DNA of 64,000 nucleotides from Nissolia schottii (taxonomy: Eukaryota > Streptophyta > Magnoliopsida > Fabales > Fabaceae), in contig QANU01042752.1 of the NCBI GenBank assembly GCA_003254905.1, forward strand, positions 547,613-611,612, in the 5' to 3' direction. The notes beneath the pieces are model-generated. The model saw only the letters and a list, made by a program, of their open reading frames with translations, was not told where the DNA came from and searched no databases. Positions 47,480 to 59,287 of the stretch are shown here, piece by piece (the first letter of the stretch is position 1; every line of letters starts with the position of its first letter). The translations under genes were made by a program, and so were the position numbers.

Positions 47480-50030
47480 TTCTAAATATATACGATGAAG
47501 GGTGCAAAAGTCCAAAAAACATGATTAAAACAAAAGTTGAAGCTTCTCATGCTGTCAAAAGCTTTGTTATCCAAATTCAAACTCAGTTTGGCGTAGCTGT
47601 TAAAAGAATAAGGTCAGGCAATGGGCCTAAATTCAGCTTATAGGAGTTTTATGCATCAAAGGGAATCATACATCAGCTAAGCTGTGTGGAAACTCCACAG
47701 CAAAATGCTATTGTTGAAAGAAAGCACGAACATCTCTTGAACATGACAAGAGCTCTTCTTTTTCAAGCAAATTTGCCCCCCTCATTTTGGTCATTTGCAG
47801 CAGCCCATGGCTGTTTCTTAATCAATAGATTTCCTAGCAAAGGTTCTACCAATCACTCTCCCTTTAGAATTTTGTATAACAAGTTACCTGATTTGAGTTT
47901 CTTGAAAGTATTTGGTTGTCTTGCTTATGCTAATTCCTTACATAGAAACAAAATCAAGTTGGATCCAAGGGCAAGGAAATGTGTGTTTTTAGGCTATAAG
48001 AGTGGCATGAAAGGGTTTCAGCTTTATGACCTGAATTCAAGGGAAATATTTGTTAGTAGAAATGTTTTCTTTTATGAACATTTATTTCCATTTCATTTGG
48101 ATGCTTGCTTTCCAACATGCTCATCCCAGGAATACATTTTCCCTGCTGAACTTCCCCCTTTTGCCACTGATTATCATCTGAATCATCCTCATGCTACTGC
48201 ACATTATCCTCCTGCTGCTACTCCTGCTACTGTGCCTGTAGATTCTGTTGTTGCAAACATTAATACACCCCCCGAGGTTCCTCTTAGGAAGTCCACAAGG
48301 GCTAGGCACACTCCCTCTTACCTCCAGGACTATCATTGCAACCTAGCTGAGGTTAATCACAATAATTCTGCAGGATTTACCACTGCTTCTTCTACTAATC
48401 ATCCTTTGCATATTGTTCTATCTTATGTTAATCTATCCACTGCCCATAAATCATATGCTCTTTCCATAAGTACACAGGTTGAGCCAACAAAATACAGTGA
48501 TGCATTCAAAGAACAATGTTGGAGAGATGCCATGGATGTTGAGATTACAGCTCTGGAACAGAATTCCACATGGAAACTAGTTGATTTACCCGAAGGGAAA
48601 GTTCCAATTGGCTGCAAATGGGTCTACAAAATAAAGCTCAAGGCTGATGGATCTATAGAGAGGTACAAGGCAAGGCTAGTTGCAAAGGGTTACACCCAAA
48701 CATATGGGATTGATCATATGGACACATTTAGTCCTGTTGCTAAGATGACAACAGTAAGGTTGTTATTAAGCTTGGCTGCTATTAAAAGGTGGCATCTACA
48801 GAAGTTGGATGTTAACAATGCATTCTCCATGGTGATTTGCATGAAGAGGTTTATATGAAGCTTCCACAAGGGTTTAAATGTTCCAAACCGAATCAAGTGT
48901 GCATGTTGCTCAAGTCCTTATATGGTTTGAAACAAGCAAGTAGGCAATGGTTCTCTAAACTCTCTCAAGCCCTCTTGTCCCTTGGCTTCACTCAATTCCA
49001 ATTTGATTACTCCTTGTTCCTCAAGGTTTCTGATACTTCATTCACATCTTTTCTAGTTTATGTTGATGATATCATCTTAGCAGGAGATTCTATGTCTGAA
49101 ATTCAATCCATCAAGCACTTCTTGGATAATCAATTTCGCATCAAAGACCTGGGATCTAAATTTCTTTCTTGGGCTTGAAGTGGCTCGCATAGAACAAGGA
49201 ATTTCAGTGTCCCAAAGAAAGTATGCACTGGAAATACTTTCAGATGCAGGGATGTTAGGATGTAAGCCTCTTACCACTCCTATGGTCGCTTTTCAAAGGT
49301 TGTCAAAGCACACGGGCACTGCTCTTGCAGATCCTGCTGCATACAAGAGGCTCATTGGTAGACTTATCTACCTGACTACTACAAGACCTGATCTATCCTT
49401 CTCTATTAATCACCTTGCTTAGTTCATGTCTAATCCAACTGATGCACATCAATTCGCAGCACATTGAGTTCTTCAATTCGTCAAATTCAGTCCAGGAACA
49501 GGTCTGTTTTTCCCTAGTTCATCCCCTCTACAACTCAAAGCCTTTTGTGATGCTGATTGGGCAGGATGCCCTGATACTCGTCGATCAACTACTGGGTTTT
49601 TTGTGTTTCTTGGCGACTCTCTATTGAGATGGAAATCTAAGAAGCAATCTATTGTTTCTAGATCATCTTATCAAGCGGAGTATCGAGCTCTAGCAACTGT
49701 CTCCTGTGAATTACAATGGATCTCTTACTTACTACAAGATTTCAGCATTCAACCAACCCATTCTGCTGTAATCTTTTGCGACAACCAATCAGCAATCCAG
49801 ATTGCTCATAATCCTACGTTCCATGAGCGAACTAAACACATTGAGCTCGATTGCCATATTGTCTGTGAAAAGGTTCAGAAAGGGCTTATCTGGTTGCTTC
49901 CTATTGCTTCAAAGATGCAACTAGCAGATTTAATGACTAAACTTGTGGCCCCTGTTGTGTTTCAAACTCTTCATGCCAAACTTGGCTTGTTGGACATCTT
50001 TAAATCGCAACATGCCACGTTTGAGGGGGG
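47480..50030 (+). mobile_element. Ty1/Copia retrotransposon, 5'-truncated, with broken pol
   Basis: The integrase part starts with RSGNGPKF and an internal stop, then ETPQQNAIVERKHEHLLNM and FGCLAYANSLHR. The RT follows from ALEQNSTWKLVDLP with GCKWVYKIK, RYKARLVAKGYTQ, LDVNNAF and the YVDD active site. RNase H follows with KKQSIVSRSSYQAEYRALA and FCDNQSAIQIAHNP. Frame breaks occur near 48830 and 49160 and stops near 49422, so it is non-autonomous. Gag, protease and the 5' LTR are missing. A polypurine tract (TTTGAGGGGGG, 50019-50029) precedes the 3' LTR. Confidence 0.93.
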
Positions 50031-50335
50031 TAATAGGGGATACTTAGAACAGTTTGTTAACTGTTTCTGTTAGTTATGTCTGTTATATATATCTGTTAGT
50101 TAAGTTAACATATAGCACATGTGCTTAGCTTGCTTGCTGCGCAAGTCTCCACTCTTGTATATATATGCAACAGAGCCTTCCCTTTTGGCTCAAGTTATTG
50201 AATTCACTCATTCATTCTCACTGTTTTCTATCAAAAAAGATATTTGTACAACTCAATTTGAAAACCGAGTTATAACCCTCTATTTCTCTCTCATGTATAA
50301 TTTCCTTTTCTTTCCTATATATTTTGTCTCCTAGT
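50031..50335 (+). mobile_element. Copia 3' LTR
   Basis: It follows the polypurine tract directly, although the expected TG start reads TA (TAATAGGGGATAC). It has GTTAGTTA repeats, a TATA box (TGTATATATATGC near 50156) and a leader. The right end is approximate, ahead of the hAT-like insertion at 50398. Confidence 0.65.
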
Positions 50336-50397
50336 TGTAGGTAGGTCGTAGCAATAGCATTCCTCAAAATTAATATGACAAGAGCCCACGTTATCAT

Positions 50398-51096
50398 TAG
50401 GGGTGGGAACAGGTCAAGCAGCTTGTCAGGGCCTGCGGCCTAGCTTGTTAGTGGCTTGGCCTGGTCTGGCCTATTTAAGAAAAAGGTCAAGCTCAAACCT
50501 TTTTCAAAGCCTGTTTCAATAAAGAAGCCAGACCCAGACTATTACGAAAGCTTGCTTAGACCTATCAGTCCAACCCGTTTATAAATATGTTCATATGGGT
50601 TTTACTAAAAAAATATACTTACAATACCTTCACTTGGACTCAAACCAAAGATAATTACCATATCAAGGCAATGTCTTAACCGCTAGACTAATATCACTTT
50701 TTGTAATATTTTATACAATCATATTTATTAATATAATTTAGGTAATGTTTCAGGCTTAGATCCTGGAAGGTATTTGGATATTATTGGTCTTGTATGTTTT
50801 GGGTTTAAATCTTAAAAGGTGGTTGATTATTATTATTGAATGTTGTGTTATTGATTGTGTAACATGCTGCGGTAACAGGCTACAGTAACAGTCTAACAGG
50901 CCACAGTAACAGGCCGTAGTAACCGGCCAAACAACATATTTTTTATAATAAAAAAATAGACACAAGCAAGCCTATCAGCCTCCAGGCCAGGCCACCCAAA
51001 CAGGCCAGACCAAGCTAAAAAAATAGCATTTGATAGTTAATATGTCAGGCCCAGGCCAAAAACTAATGAAATAAGTCTGATCTGTTCTCATTCCTA
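50398..51096. mobile_element. hAT-like non-autonomous element with perfect 8-bp TSD
   Basis: Ends are TAGGGGTGGGAACAGGTC and the inverted TAGGAATGAGAACAGATC. GTTATCAT is duplicated exactly at 50390-50397 and 51097-51104. The 699-bp interior has many GGCCTG/CAGGCC words, no transposase, and a tRNA-like segment. It lies about 190 bp upstream of dioxygenase gene 3. Confidence 0.88.
50626..50697 (-). tRNA. tRNA-like pseudogene inside the hAT-like element
   Basis: 72 nt on the minus strand fit a cloverleaf: D arm GTCT-AGCGGTTA-AGAC, anticodon arm TTGCC-TTGATAT-GGTAA (anticodon position GAT, nominally Ile), five-base variable region, T arm TTTGG-TTTGAGT-CCAAG. The A-box TAGCGGTTAAGAC and B-box GGTTTGAGTCC are present. 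The acceptor stem does not pair, so it is a relic or tRNA-derived sequence rather than a working tRNA. Confidence 0.5.
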
Positions 51097-51291
51097 GTTA
51101 TCATGGTCTCTCAAATAATTTACTAAAGATGTTAGAAGTATGGACAAGGAAAGAAGATAAGATTTAGCCTCCAATAGCTCCAAATTATCAACATTACTAA
51201 TCACCAATATAATCACATGCACAAGAGGGGGGATCATCACCTAATACCATTGCAAGCACAAATTTCTTAATCTCAGTCATATCATTTAGCG

Positions 51292-52455
51292 ATGGGATCC
51301 CAAACAATGTCTCAACTTGATGTCGTTGACTTCACCGACGAAAACATGAAACCCGGCACTGACACGTGGGTCTCAGCCTGCCACGTCGTGAGGGGTGCAA
51401 TGGAGGAGCACGGCTGTTTCGTGGCACGCTTCGACAGAGTCAGCAAGGAGCTTTGCGACTCTGTGGTGGTCTCGATGGAAGAATTGTTTGGTCTACCCGT
51501 GGGAACAAAAACGCAAAAGACAAGTGAGAAGCTTTTCCATGGGTACATGGGACAAGTGTCATGGCTTCCCTTGTATGAATCTTTGGGCGTTGACAACCCG
51601 TTGACTGTGGATGGATGCCAAAAGTTCACACGCATAATGTGGCCGGAAGGGAACAATCGTTTCTGGTAGGTACCAACCATTCTTATGGTGGTTTCAATCA
51701 AATTATATACTCCGTGTTCTCCAAATAAGAGGTGGTTTCGTTTGTTTTTTGCACACAGTGAAAGTATCAATGAGTATTCAAAGCTATTGGGGGAAATAGA
51801 GCACAAGGCAAAGAGAATGGTGTTTGAGAGCTACGGTGTGGACATGCAACGGTGCGAGTGTTTGATAGAATCAAGCGATTTTCTCCTTCGATGCATCCAA
51901 TACAGACCGCCCCTGGTTGATGAGGATGACTTGGGACTGCATTCTCACACGGACATCACCTTCCTATCAGTATTACACCAGCTCAATAACCTTGACGGCT
52001 TGGAAGTCAAGACCAAGGATGGCCGGTGGGTAGGGGTTGACGCCTCGCCGGCTTCCTTTGTCGTCATGGCCGGCGATGCCTTCAAGGTACGTAAGCATCT
52101 TGATTTTAATTAAATATATATATCTTCACAAAAATACTACTCGATTAAGGATGCAACGTGCGTGCATGTTAAATGTCAGATGCATTTATTTTTCACGTGG
52201 CCTAGCTAGGTTTGGAGTAATGGGAGGATGCGGCCATGTGAGCACAGAGTTATAATGAATGCCAACAAAATCAGATACTCCACGGGACTATTTTCCTTCG
52301 GTAGCAAGACGGTGGAGATACCGGAGGAGCTAGTTGATGAGCAGCATCCCTTGCGTTACAAACCAACATTTGACCACTATGAATTCCTTCGTTTCTTTGA
52401 TAAACACAAAATCAAAGACTCTGATACCAGAATCGAAGCCTATTGTGGGATCTGA
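51292..52455 (+). CDS. AOP-like 2-oxoglutarate/Fe(II)-dependent dioxygenase (gene 3)
   Basis: Exons are 51292-51665, 51759-52086 and 52210-52455, joined in phase into 315 residues plus stop. It starts MGSQTMSQLDVVDFTDENMK. Iron ligands are His/Asp in LHSHTDIT and His in RPCEHRV; the 2-oxoglutarate Arg is in RYSTGLFSFG. The end is HPLRYKP...AYCGI. Introns are short (93 and 123 bp), unlike the 0.6-1.8 kb introns of gene 1. Closest local relative is gene 1 (shared MGSQ start and KPGTDxWVSACxVVRxAxEEHG). Same superfamily as AOP/GSL-OH-type plant enzymes of specialised metabolism; substrate unknown. The gene appears functional. The hAT-like element ends about 190 bp upstream. Confidence 0.95.
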
Positions 52456-53163
52456 TGAAGCCGAAAGTATTCATCTATTATTGTCTATGTACTATTTTGT
52501 TGTGTTCATGTCCGATAATTAATGATTATATATGTTAGACTTGTGTTTCTTCTGGTGTGTTCTTGATATGCGGGTTACTATTGCAAACGATGTAATTCCT
52601 ACTGTGTTTGATAAATAATAATGGTTTAATGGAATTTCCTATCTTCTAATTACCAAAAGAGGTGATTTGATATATTAATTGATGTCAATTATTCAAGTGA
52701 AAAGGTATATTAATACTCTCTCCAATAATTCGGTGTATATGTTTTGTCTCCATTTTGGGGCCATCGTGCTAGTCCTTACCCTTCGTATAGAAGTAAAGGC
52801 CATCTCTGGTACAACGAGAGTCTCGTTGATAGACTCTGCGTGCCCAATTTCACACACACAAACCAATAGTTATATGGAGTAGAATATTGATTTCCTCTTC
52901 TTTTTTTTTTTCCAACCAAAAGTTATTGTTGATGATCCCCCAACTAACTAAAGGTTGTCAAAAAACTTTGTTTTTAATTATGTAATTAATTAGTTGTCAA
53001 CAATATTAGGGGCATATTAAGGTTCTTTTGGTTTTTTTTTTACGGTGAAAGTTCATTCTGTACATTAATTATATTTTCTCTGTCTTATAATTTTAGTCCA
53101 TTTTTTTTACTTTTTAAATTTATTCATATTTTAATATATCTAAACATAATTGTTCACTATTAA
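52456..53163. other. 3' UTR of gene 3 and AT-rich spacer
   Basis: No further gene. Sequence is AT-rich with T homopolymers. Confidence 0.5.
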
Positions 53164-53530
53164 AAAAAAAAGGCTCTCTATCAACTTTATCGGCGGATTT
53201 TATGCATCAAATCCACCGATAACTATTTTTCACGATTCTTTTGGCTAAAATCTACACATTTACCAGTCGATAATTATCCGCCAAAATATCCGCTGGTAAA
53301 TATTGGCACGAGTTGGCTCCAAAACTTTACTGACAGATAAATTCTTTGGTAAATATAAAATAATAAATAATATAACATAATAAGTTTCTGCCGGTAACAG
53401 TTTAGGATTTAGGGTTATTAAATTTATCGTTTATGTTCCTTCTCATAAAAGAACGTGACATAACCTTGTCTCCATAAATTTGACATATGATGTATCTAAC
53501 TAATTATGCGATCTACGTATGGACTATGCA
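53164..53530. mobile_element. Truncated second copy of the CACTA family at 16422
   Basis: Same order of words as 16440-16830: ATTTTATGCATCAAATCC, TTTTTCACGATTCTTTTG, AATTATCCGCCAAAATATCC, GGTAAATATTGGCACGAGTT, GGATTTAGGGTTATTAAATT, ATGATGTATCTAACTAATTATG. The CACTA termini are missing at both ends, so it is a decayed, immobile copy. Confidence 0.75.
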
Positions 53531-54754
53531 ACTTTAATAATTTCGCGAACAAATATTACCACATAATAATTTGCATACCATTAATGATTATCAAAACAAT
53601 GTACACGCATAAAGAATTCATTCTTTAGCATTACTCTAAGCATATATATCAAATAGACGTGCAATTGTGCTATGGCCCTATGAAAGTTTATTAGAGTAAG
53701 AACTAATTTGAAATTTAATTTTAAACTTAAGTTTAATTCAAATAAAATTTTATATGAAATACACCTCATTTAATTTAATTCATACTCTAACGAAAATATA
53801 AAACTTAAAACGATTTATTAAAATGTGATTTCATCAAAAACAGATATTAAACATAAAACATGGAGATTTTTTATTTGTGCTAAATTAGTCTTTGAAAAAC
53901 CTTCTATCAAATCATTAAATCAATATCAAATTAAATTAATATTGTATTTTTTATTATATAACTCTGCATAGGATACAATTAGTTTTATGGGGAAAAAACA
54001 TCTATGTACACAAATATATTAAGAATTAATTCTTAAAAAAATTATAAAAAATAATTTGATCCTTGGCTCATAGATAAGTCATAAAGATTATGAAGAATTA
54101 AAAAGAAAAGGAGACGAAATAAAAACAAAATATCAAACACGAGCACATACTCTAATATAAAAGAAGAAGAAAATTTTCAATTTTCAAAATTCAAATAGAA
54201 CATTTTAGCTAAACTACGAAATGGATAGCTTTTTGAAATAATGAATAATAAACAATATACAAAAAATAAAGCAGAAGCAATTCCTTGATCCCTGCACTGC
54301 TGCAAGGGCTCATGGATTTGGATGAGCCACAAATTGCGATCTCATGGGAATGGAAGCGGGAGCTGGGAGGATTGCAGTTGATGAGTGGTATCGAATTCTT
54401 GAAAGCTACTATGTGGTTCTCACGATTTGGCGTCAAGGAGGCTGAGTGAGAGGGGCAACAAGTGAAGCCAGGTGGGAGGCTCAGTGGGCAGTAGGTAGTG
54501 GGCAATAGTATCGGATTCAGAAGGAGTAGTATGATGCAGTGGTATGACCCCAGTTGGCAGAAGATTTTGCAAGGGCTGACACGCAGCACAGTGTTAGAGG
54601 TTTTTTTTCTGTAGACTCAGAAGGAGTGCTACTAGAAGAGATGCGGCTGAGTATTTCCAACGTTAGTGATTCTTAGGAACCAGATTATGGAAGAAGTTTG
54701 CAGATCGACTAAGGTGTGCCAGGGTTTTAAGGAATTCGTCAGATAGAAGAGTAC
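53531..54754. other. AT-rich spacer grading into retroelement relic
   Basis: 53531-54200 is AT-rich with no feature. From about 54265 the sequence becomes GC-richer and probably belongs to the decayed gypsy internal region, but no domain is legible before 54755. Confidence 0.4.
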
Positions 54755-55326
54755 GAAGAAGGCGGTTTCATGACGAGATGCCCCGTTTGTCAGCAAGTTA
54801 AAGCCAAGCATTGACAGCCAGCAAGTTAGATCCTTCATTGGTCAGTTAGAAGCAGACGAAGTAAGGCTAATATCCCTAAACACCATTCAAGATACCATGA
54901 ACGAGATCAAGCTCAGTAAAGGAAGGTCTTTGGCCACTCATCCTTGGCACAAGTCTCAAGCAAATCAACACAGACGCGACCTACAGTTCGAGATTGGAAA
55001 GAAAGTCCTTCGGGAGGCTACAAGGAGAATTAGGGCAGTGGCGTAAGAAATCAGCGACGGCGAACTCCGTGTTCCATGTGCCCGTGACCAGACGGTTCAC
55101 CCGCGACGACAGGCAGGTACTAACCCAGCAAAGCATCTACGTAGAAACCAGCACGTCCCCGCAAGATGCTCTGATCGAAGGAGGTAGCCTCAGTAAAGGC
55201 TAGCTGGAGGAACCACTCAGGTAAAGAAGCAACTCAAGAAACAGAAGACATTACATCTTTTCAGCGCCTTTCAAGATATGCCCAGTAATCAATTTTGGGG
55301 ACCAAAATTGTTTAAGAGGAGAAGAT
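54755..55326 (+). mobile_element. Ty3/gypsy integrase relic and polypurine tract
   Basis: RCPVCQQVKAKH (54776-54811) is the end of the gypsy integrase zinc finger. QHRRDLQFEIGKKVL (about 54970-55014) matches the integrase C-terminal block, so the catalytic core between them is deleted. The purine tract AAGAGGAGAAGA (55314-55325) directly precedes the LTR. Confidence 0.75.
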
Positions 55327-57291
55327 TGTGAGGACCAAAAAAAAGGGGGCGTATCTCACGTGAGATGCAAGGAAAACATGGTCGAGGTGCTCCAGCACCT
55401 AAAACATGCTCCAGCGTGTCGCTGCTAACCAAAAAACCCTACTTTCATGTTTATGGACTAGGGGAGGGCCCAACCCAGCCTTTTGGCCACCCCTTCTCCT
55501 ATAAATATAGCTCTTCTCCCCCCATTCCAACTCACTCAGAGTCTGAAGCTTTTCTTCCCTATTAGAACAAGTTTCTGCTCATTTCTTCTCTCCCTATTAG
55601 GTTGGTAGCCATTCTTTCTTTTAGGATGGCCTAAGGTAGTAGGCCCTGCCACTGCCACGTGTTGGTAGTGGCCCACGGTGGACCTCAGGATGCCATGGCA
55701 ATGCTGGAACACCGTAGTGATGCCAGAATCGCTGTCGCGAGGCCTATCAATTAAAAGTTTTCCTTATGGGTTTCTGATGGTGGTTTGGTTGGCTTTCCAG
55801 GTGCCAATGTCACGCCTTTGAGAGCCCCCTATGCCAACGTTCCTCCGTTCCGTGACATTCCAAGTGAGTGGCAGTCTTAGTGCATCGATGGTCCCACTTC
55901 AGCGGTCCATCAATAGAGTTAATTATGCCATAACATGCTAGTAGTTAATTAATTAGTCTTATAAATGCTCAGTAAATGCCATGCTTATATGATATGCTAT
56001 ATATGCCATGTGATCATACTTATGCTATGTTATGCATGCTATGCCATGCTATGTTAGAATAGAGACCTAAGCCCTTAGATACTATATCCCTTAGATTAGC
56101 TATATTACGATTATGTAATAAGACTTTAAATAAAGACTCTGGTTAAGTCATGGACCTTAACAAGGGGTAGGTTCTAGCTAAGGCAAGACTTAGTACTTAA
56201 GATGTCTGTTCTGACGCACCTCTTTTACCTAGGAATCTTGTCCTAAGTGTGGGACCTTAGTCCTTGAGTTCGGAATAATAAACAAGATTAGCTAAGTAGG
56301 ACACATTTGACATAACTAGTAGCCTTAGGCCTTAACAACATGGGTAATCAAAGACAACTCCCTAAAAAACTTTACAAACAGTAGATCACATGATAAATGA
56401 CTTAGAGCAGTGCGGGGTCAATGACCTCGAAACCCAGATTCAGTAGTAGATAGCTATGAGCATTAGGCTTCTCAGATTATGGCATGTGTGCCCTTCCAGA
56501 TGTACCAGATTAGGTGGCCGCCAGGCTCCTCAGACTTAAGGTATGTGTACCCTCACAGATATCCTGGTTGCGAGCATACCGAAACCACTCGGATTTATCC
56601 TGGTGAAGTGGGGTCGAGTTGCGGCTCCCTCAAATTGTGCTCCTCCGCTAGGGATGTGGGCATACGTATAATTTTACTTTCTAGTTATTAGCACAGTTTA
56701 TTCAGTTATCCAGTACATTCAATTTTATCAGTTATTCTAGTATTCAGCGTATTCAGTTATATTCAGTTATTTCAGTTCTTTTCATATATCAGTTATGTTT
56801 CATTTATCAATTTGTTCCTTTAGTATATGTATATATGTATGTGTATGCCATTTAACTGCTGTATGTGCTTCTTGAGTGGTACTGAGATACCCACCACTGA
56901 GTTGACAACTCATCTCTCTATCAAAACATTTTCAGATTTGGCTAAGGATAGTGAGAGCGATCCCCTCGTCCAGTGAGCTAGGATTCCATATATCAGTGGT
57001 AAGCTCCGCTTCGCAATGGGGACTACCGAGTAATTCAGTCATGCTCCAGGTACCTAGGACAAGATCCACCATCTAGCATTTATGTTATTAGTCATATTTT
57101 TAGAACAACAGTTTCAGTTTAACATGTAAACTCAATTATTATTTAATGAAAGCAGTTATTATATGAAATTAGTGTTTATTATGATACCAGTTGTTCATTC
57201 ATAAGTATTGCATGTGCGTTAGTATGCCATGTCAGAGCTTCTGCAGGGTAGTAGCCCTACGTGCGATCATGTCCTAAGCTGAAGCGTGACA
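55327..57291 (+). mobile_element. Ty3/gypsy 3' LTR (about 2 kb)
   Basis: Starts TGTGAGGACC right after the purine tract and is proposed to end ...GAAGCGTGACA (TG...CA). A TATA box (TATAAATATAG) at 55500-55510 with a CT-rich leader fits LTR promoter structure. No long ORF. Length fits chromovirus (Tekay/Del-like) LTRs. No 5' LTR or flanking duplication seen, so the right border is provisional. Confidence 0.65.
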
Positions 57292-57464
57292 TACATTAAC
57301 ACGTTTGGTACATCAAAAGGATTTCCACATAATAAATATATTTTACCATAATGCATTCTAAGTAATAATTAAAATAATAAAATATAATAAATAAAATAAA
57401 TTAAAATTACCATAACAACAATAAAATAAAATAAAAATAATAAAAATTGGTTGGTGTATTGCAG

Positions 57465-57910
57465 TGATTGTGGTGGTAAAGGTGACAACAACAATGATGG
57501 TAGCAATGGTGGTGATGGGTAAGGTAATAATGGTGGTGGTGGTGGCGATTGTAGTGGTGGAAATAAGGGGCTGTGGTGGCGGTGGCACCAATCATGATAG
57601 TGGAGGTGGGTCATAGTAGAGGTGCGGTGATGGATGTAGTAGTGGTGGCGATGGTTATGGTAGTGGTAGTAGAGGTGGTGGTGGTAGCAAAAATGGGTGG
57701 AGGCAGTAGTGGCGGTGATAGCAGTGGTGGGTAATGGTAGTAGCGGTGGTTGTTGTGACGAAAATATTGACGTTGGTGGTGGCGCCAAGGGTGGTGATGA
57801 TGGTGGTGGCGATGACAATGGTGATAGTGGTGGTGGTGATGGTGGGTGGTATATGTTGGCGACGATGGGAGTGGTGGTGACGGTGATTGTGGGTGGTTGT
57901 GGTGTTTCAT
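57465..57910. repeat. G-rich (GGT/GGC)n degenerate microsatellite
   Basis: About 450 bp dominated by GGT, GGC and GAT triplets on the plus strand. It creates His/Pro/Thr-rich artefact frames on the minus strand and Gly/Asp-rich frames on the plus strand. G-quadruplex potential on the plus strand. Confidence 0.9.
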
Positions 57911-58010
57911 GGAGAGAGAGAGATGTGTTATGTTAAGAATATTTTTGTTAAAATAAAAGTTGAAAATTTATTTGAAAGCTGGTAATCTAGATAAACACAT
58001 CTCATGTGAG

Positions 58011-58069
58011 TAATTCACATTACCACGTTGGAGGTAATGTGAATTATTTGGGTAATCCACATTACCACC
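58011..58069. repeat. Perfect 14-bp hairpin plus third half-copy
   Basis: TAATTCACATTACC (58011-58024) and GGTAATGTGAATTA (58033-58046) are perfect inverted copies around 8 nt. GGTAATCCACATTACCACC follows at about 58051. It may be the core of a small inverted-repeat element. Confidence 0.75.
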
Positions 58070-59287
58070 AATGCTGCGTAATCAAACTGGTCAATGTAAA
58101 TTGCCAAATAATATAATTATAAAATTATCAATAATCTATTCACGTTATCTCGTATTGAACTCCACCTTAAAGTATTGGCTCAATTCTAGCATCATGTTGC
58201 GGTCTAGAGTAGTGATTTCATAGTTATAAATATTATAATATGTGAGAGAAAGATATATTAGAATAAGCGGACTCTAGATCATAATTTCATTTTAGTTTTA
58301 AAATCCTGGTTAATTAAGAAAAGTCAAAATGTCGCATATTGCTTAGCCAAATTTAGGTACCAACGTTGTCAATTATTGGGCATAACAACATTACTCGTAA
58401 TTTAATATAATATGATATGGATCTTTGTGTGGGGCTGTCATAGGCTTAACCTCTCATTTGCTAACACAAGGGAGATACTCGTTCTCCTAATTATATACAT
58501 GTGCACGCTTGTTATCCCATTAAGACAAAATTCACATTTCATTTGGTTATTATTGAAATAAGATCAAAAGTTTTCTCTCCCATTTTTTTATTCTTTACTC
58601 TCTCTCTCTCTCTCTCTCATTAGATAGAAAGAAGAGTTGTGAATTCATGGCCTTCATCAATCTTTCCTGATAATCCACATACCTAATCTCGCTCACGAAT
58701 CGGGTCTATCATGTTTGTATGGGTTTGGATGGAGTTTATTGTGTGATTAGTGGTGAATGAGAAAAATTATTTTTGTATGGGTTAATTCAGAAATCAAATT
58801 CCCTAAATTCGATTTTAGAAGGAAAAAAAAAATGACTAACATGATTTGACGTCGGATGCTGATGGGATAGGCTGAAATGCAATTTCGATTTCAGACTTGT
58901 TCCAAACTCTATGATTGACATAATTTAAAATCAGCTTCAACTTTATCTGAAATCAGGATGAGTCAACCCAATTTTAGGCCCTTATCATGTGCGTGTCCTA
59001 CACGCACCACATCAGTATTTTTTTTTTAAATCAATTTTTAAAAATTTGATTTTTGAAATGATTATACTACTGTAAATTTTTACAAGGGACCTAATCTTAT
59101 AAATTGTTATAAAATGAATTACATGATGTAAAAAAAAAATCCTTGGGGACAAAAATAATCTATGGGATTCGAAACAACACATAATTTTATAATAAGTAGA
59201 CAATGGTTTTCTTCCAATGCAATTCATAGATTTGCTACGAAACAACGATATTATTCCAAAACATAAAACAAAATATGAGGGACGCAA
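58070..59287. other. AT-rich intergenic stretch
   Basis: No gene. A (CT)n run sits at 58598-58618. Confidence 0.5.

Noticed and set aside
57358-57936. His/Thr/Pro-rich and Gly/Asp-rich frames
   Set aside because: Produced by the GGT/GGC microsatellite on either strand; no conserved protein feature.
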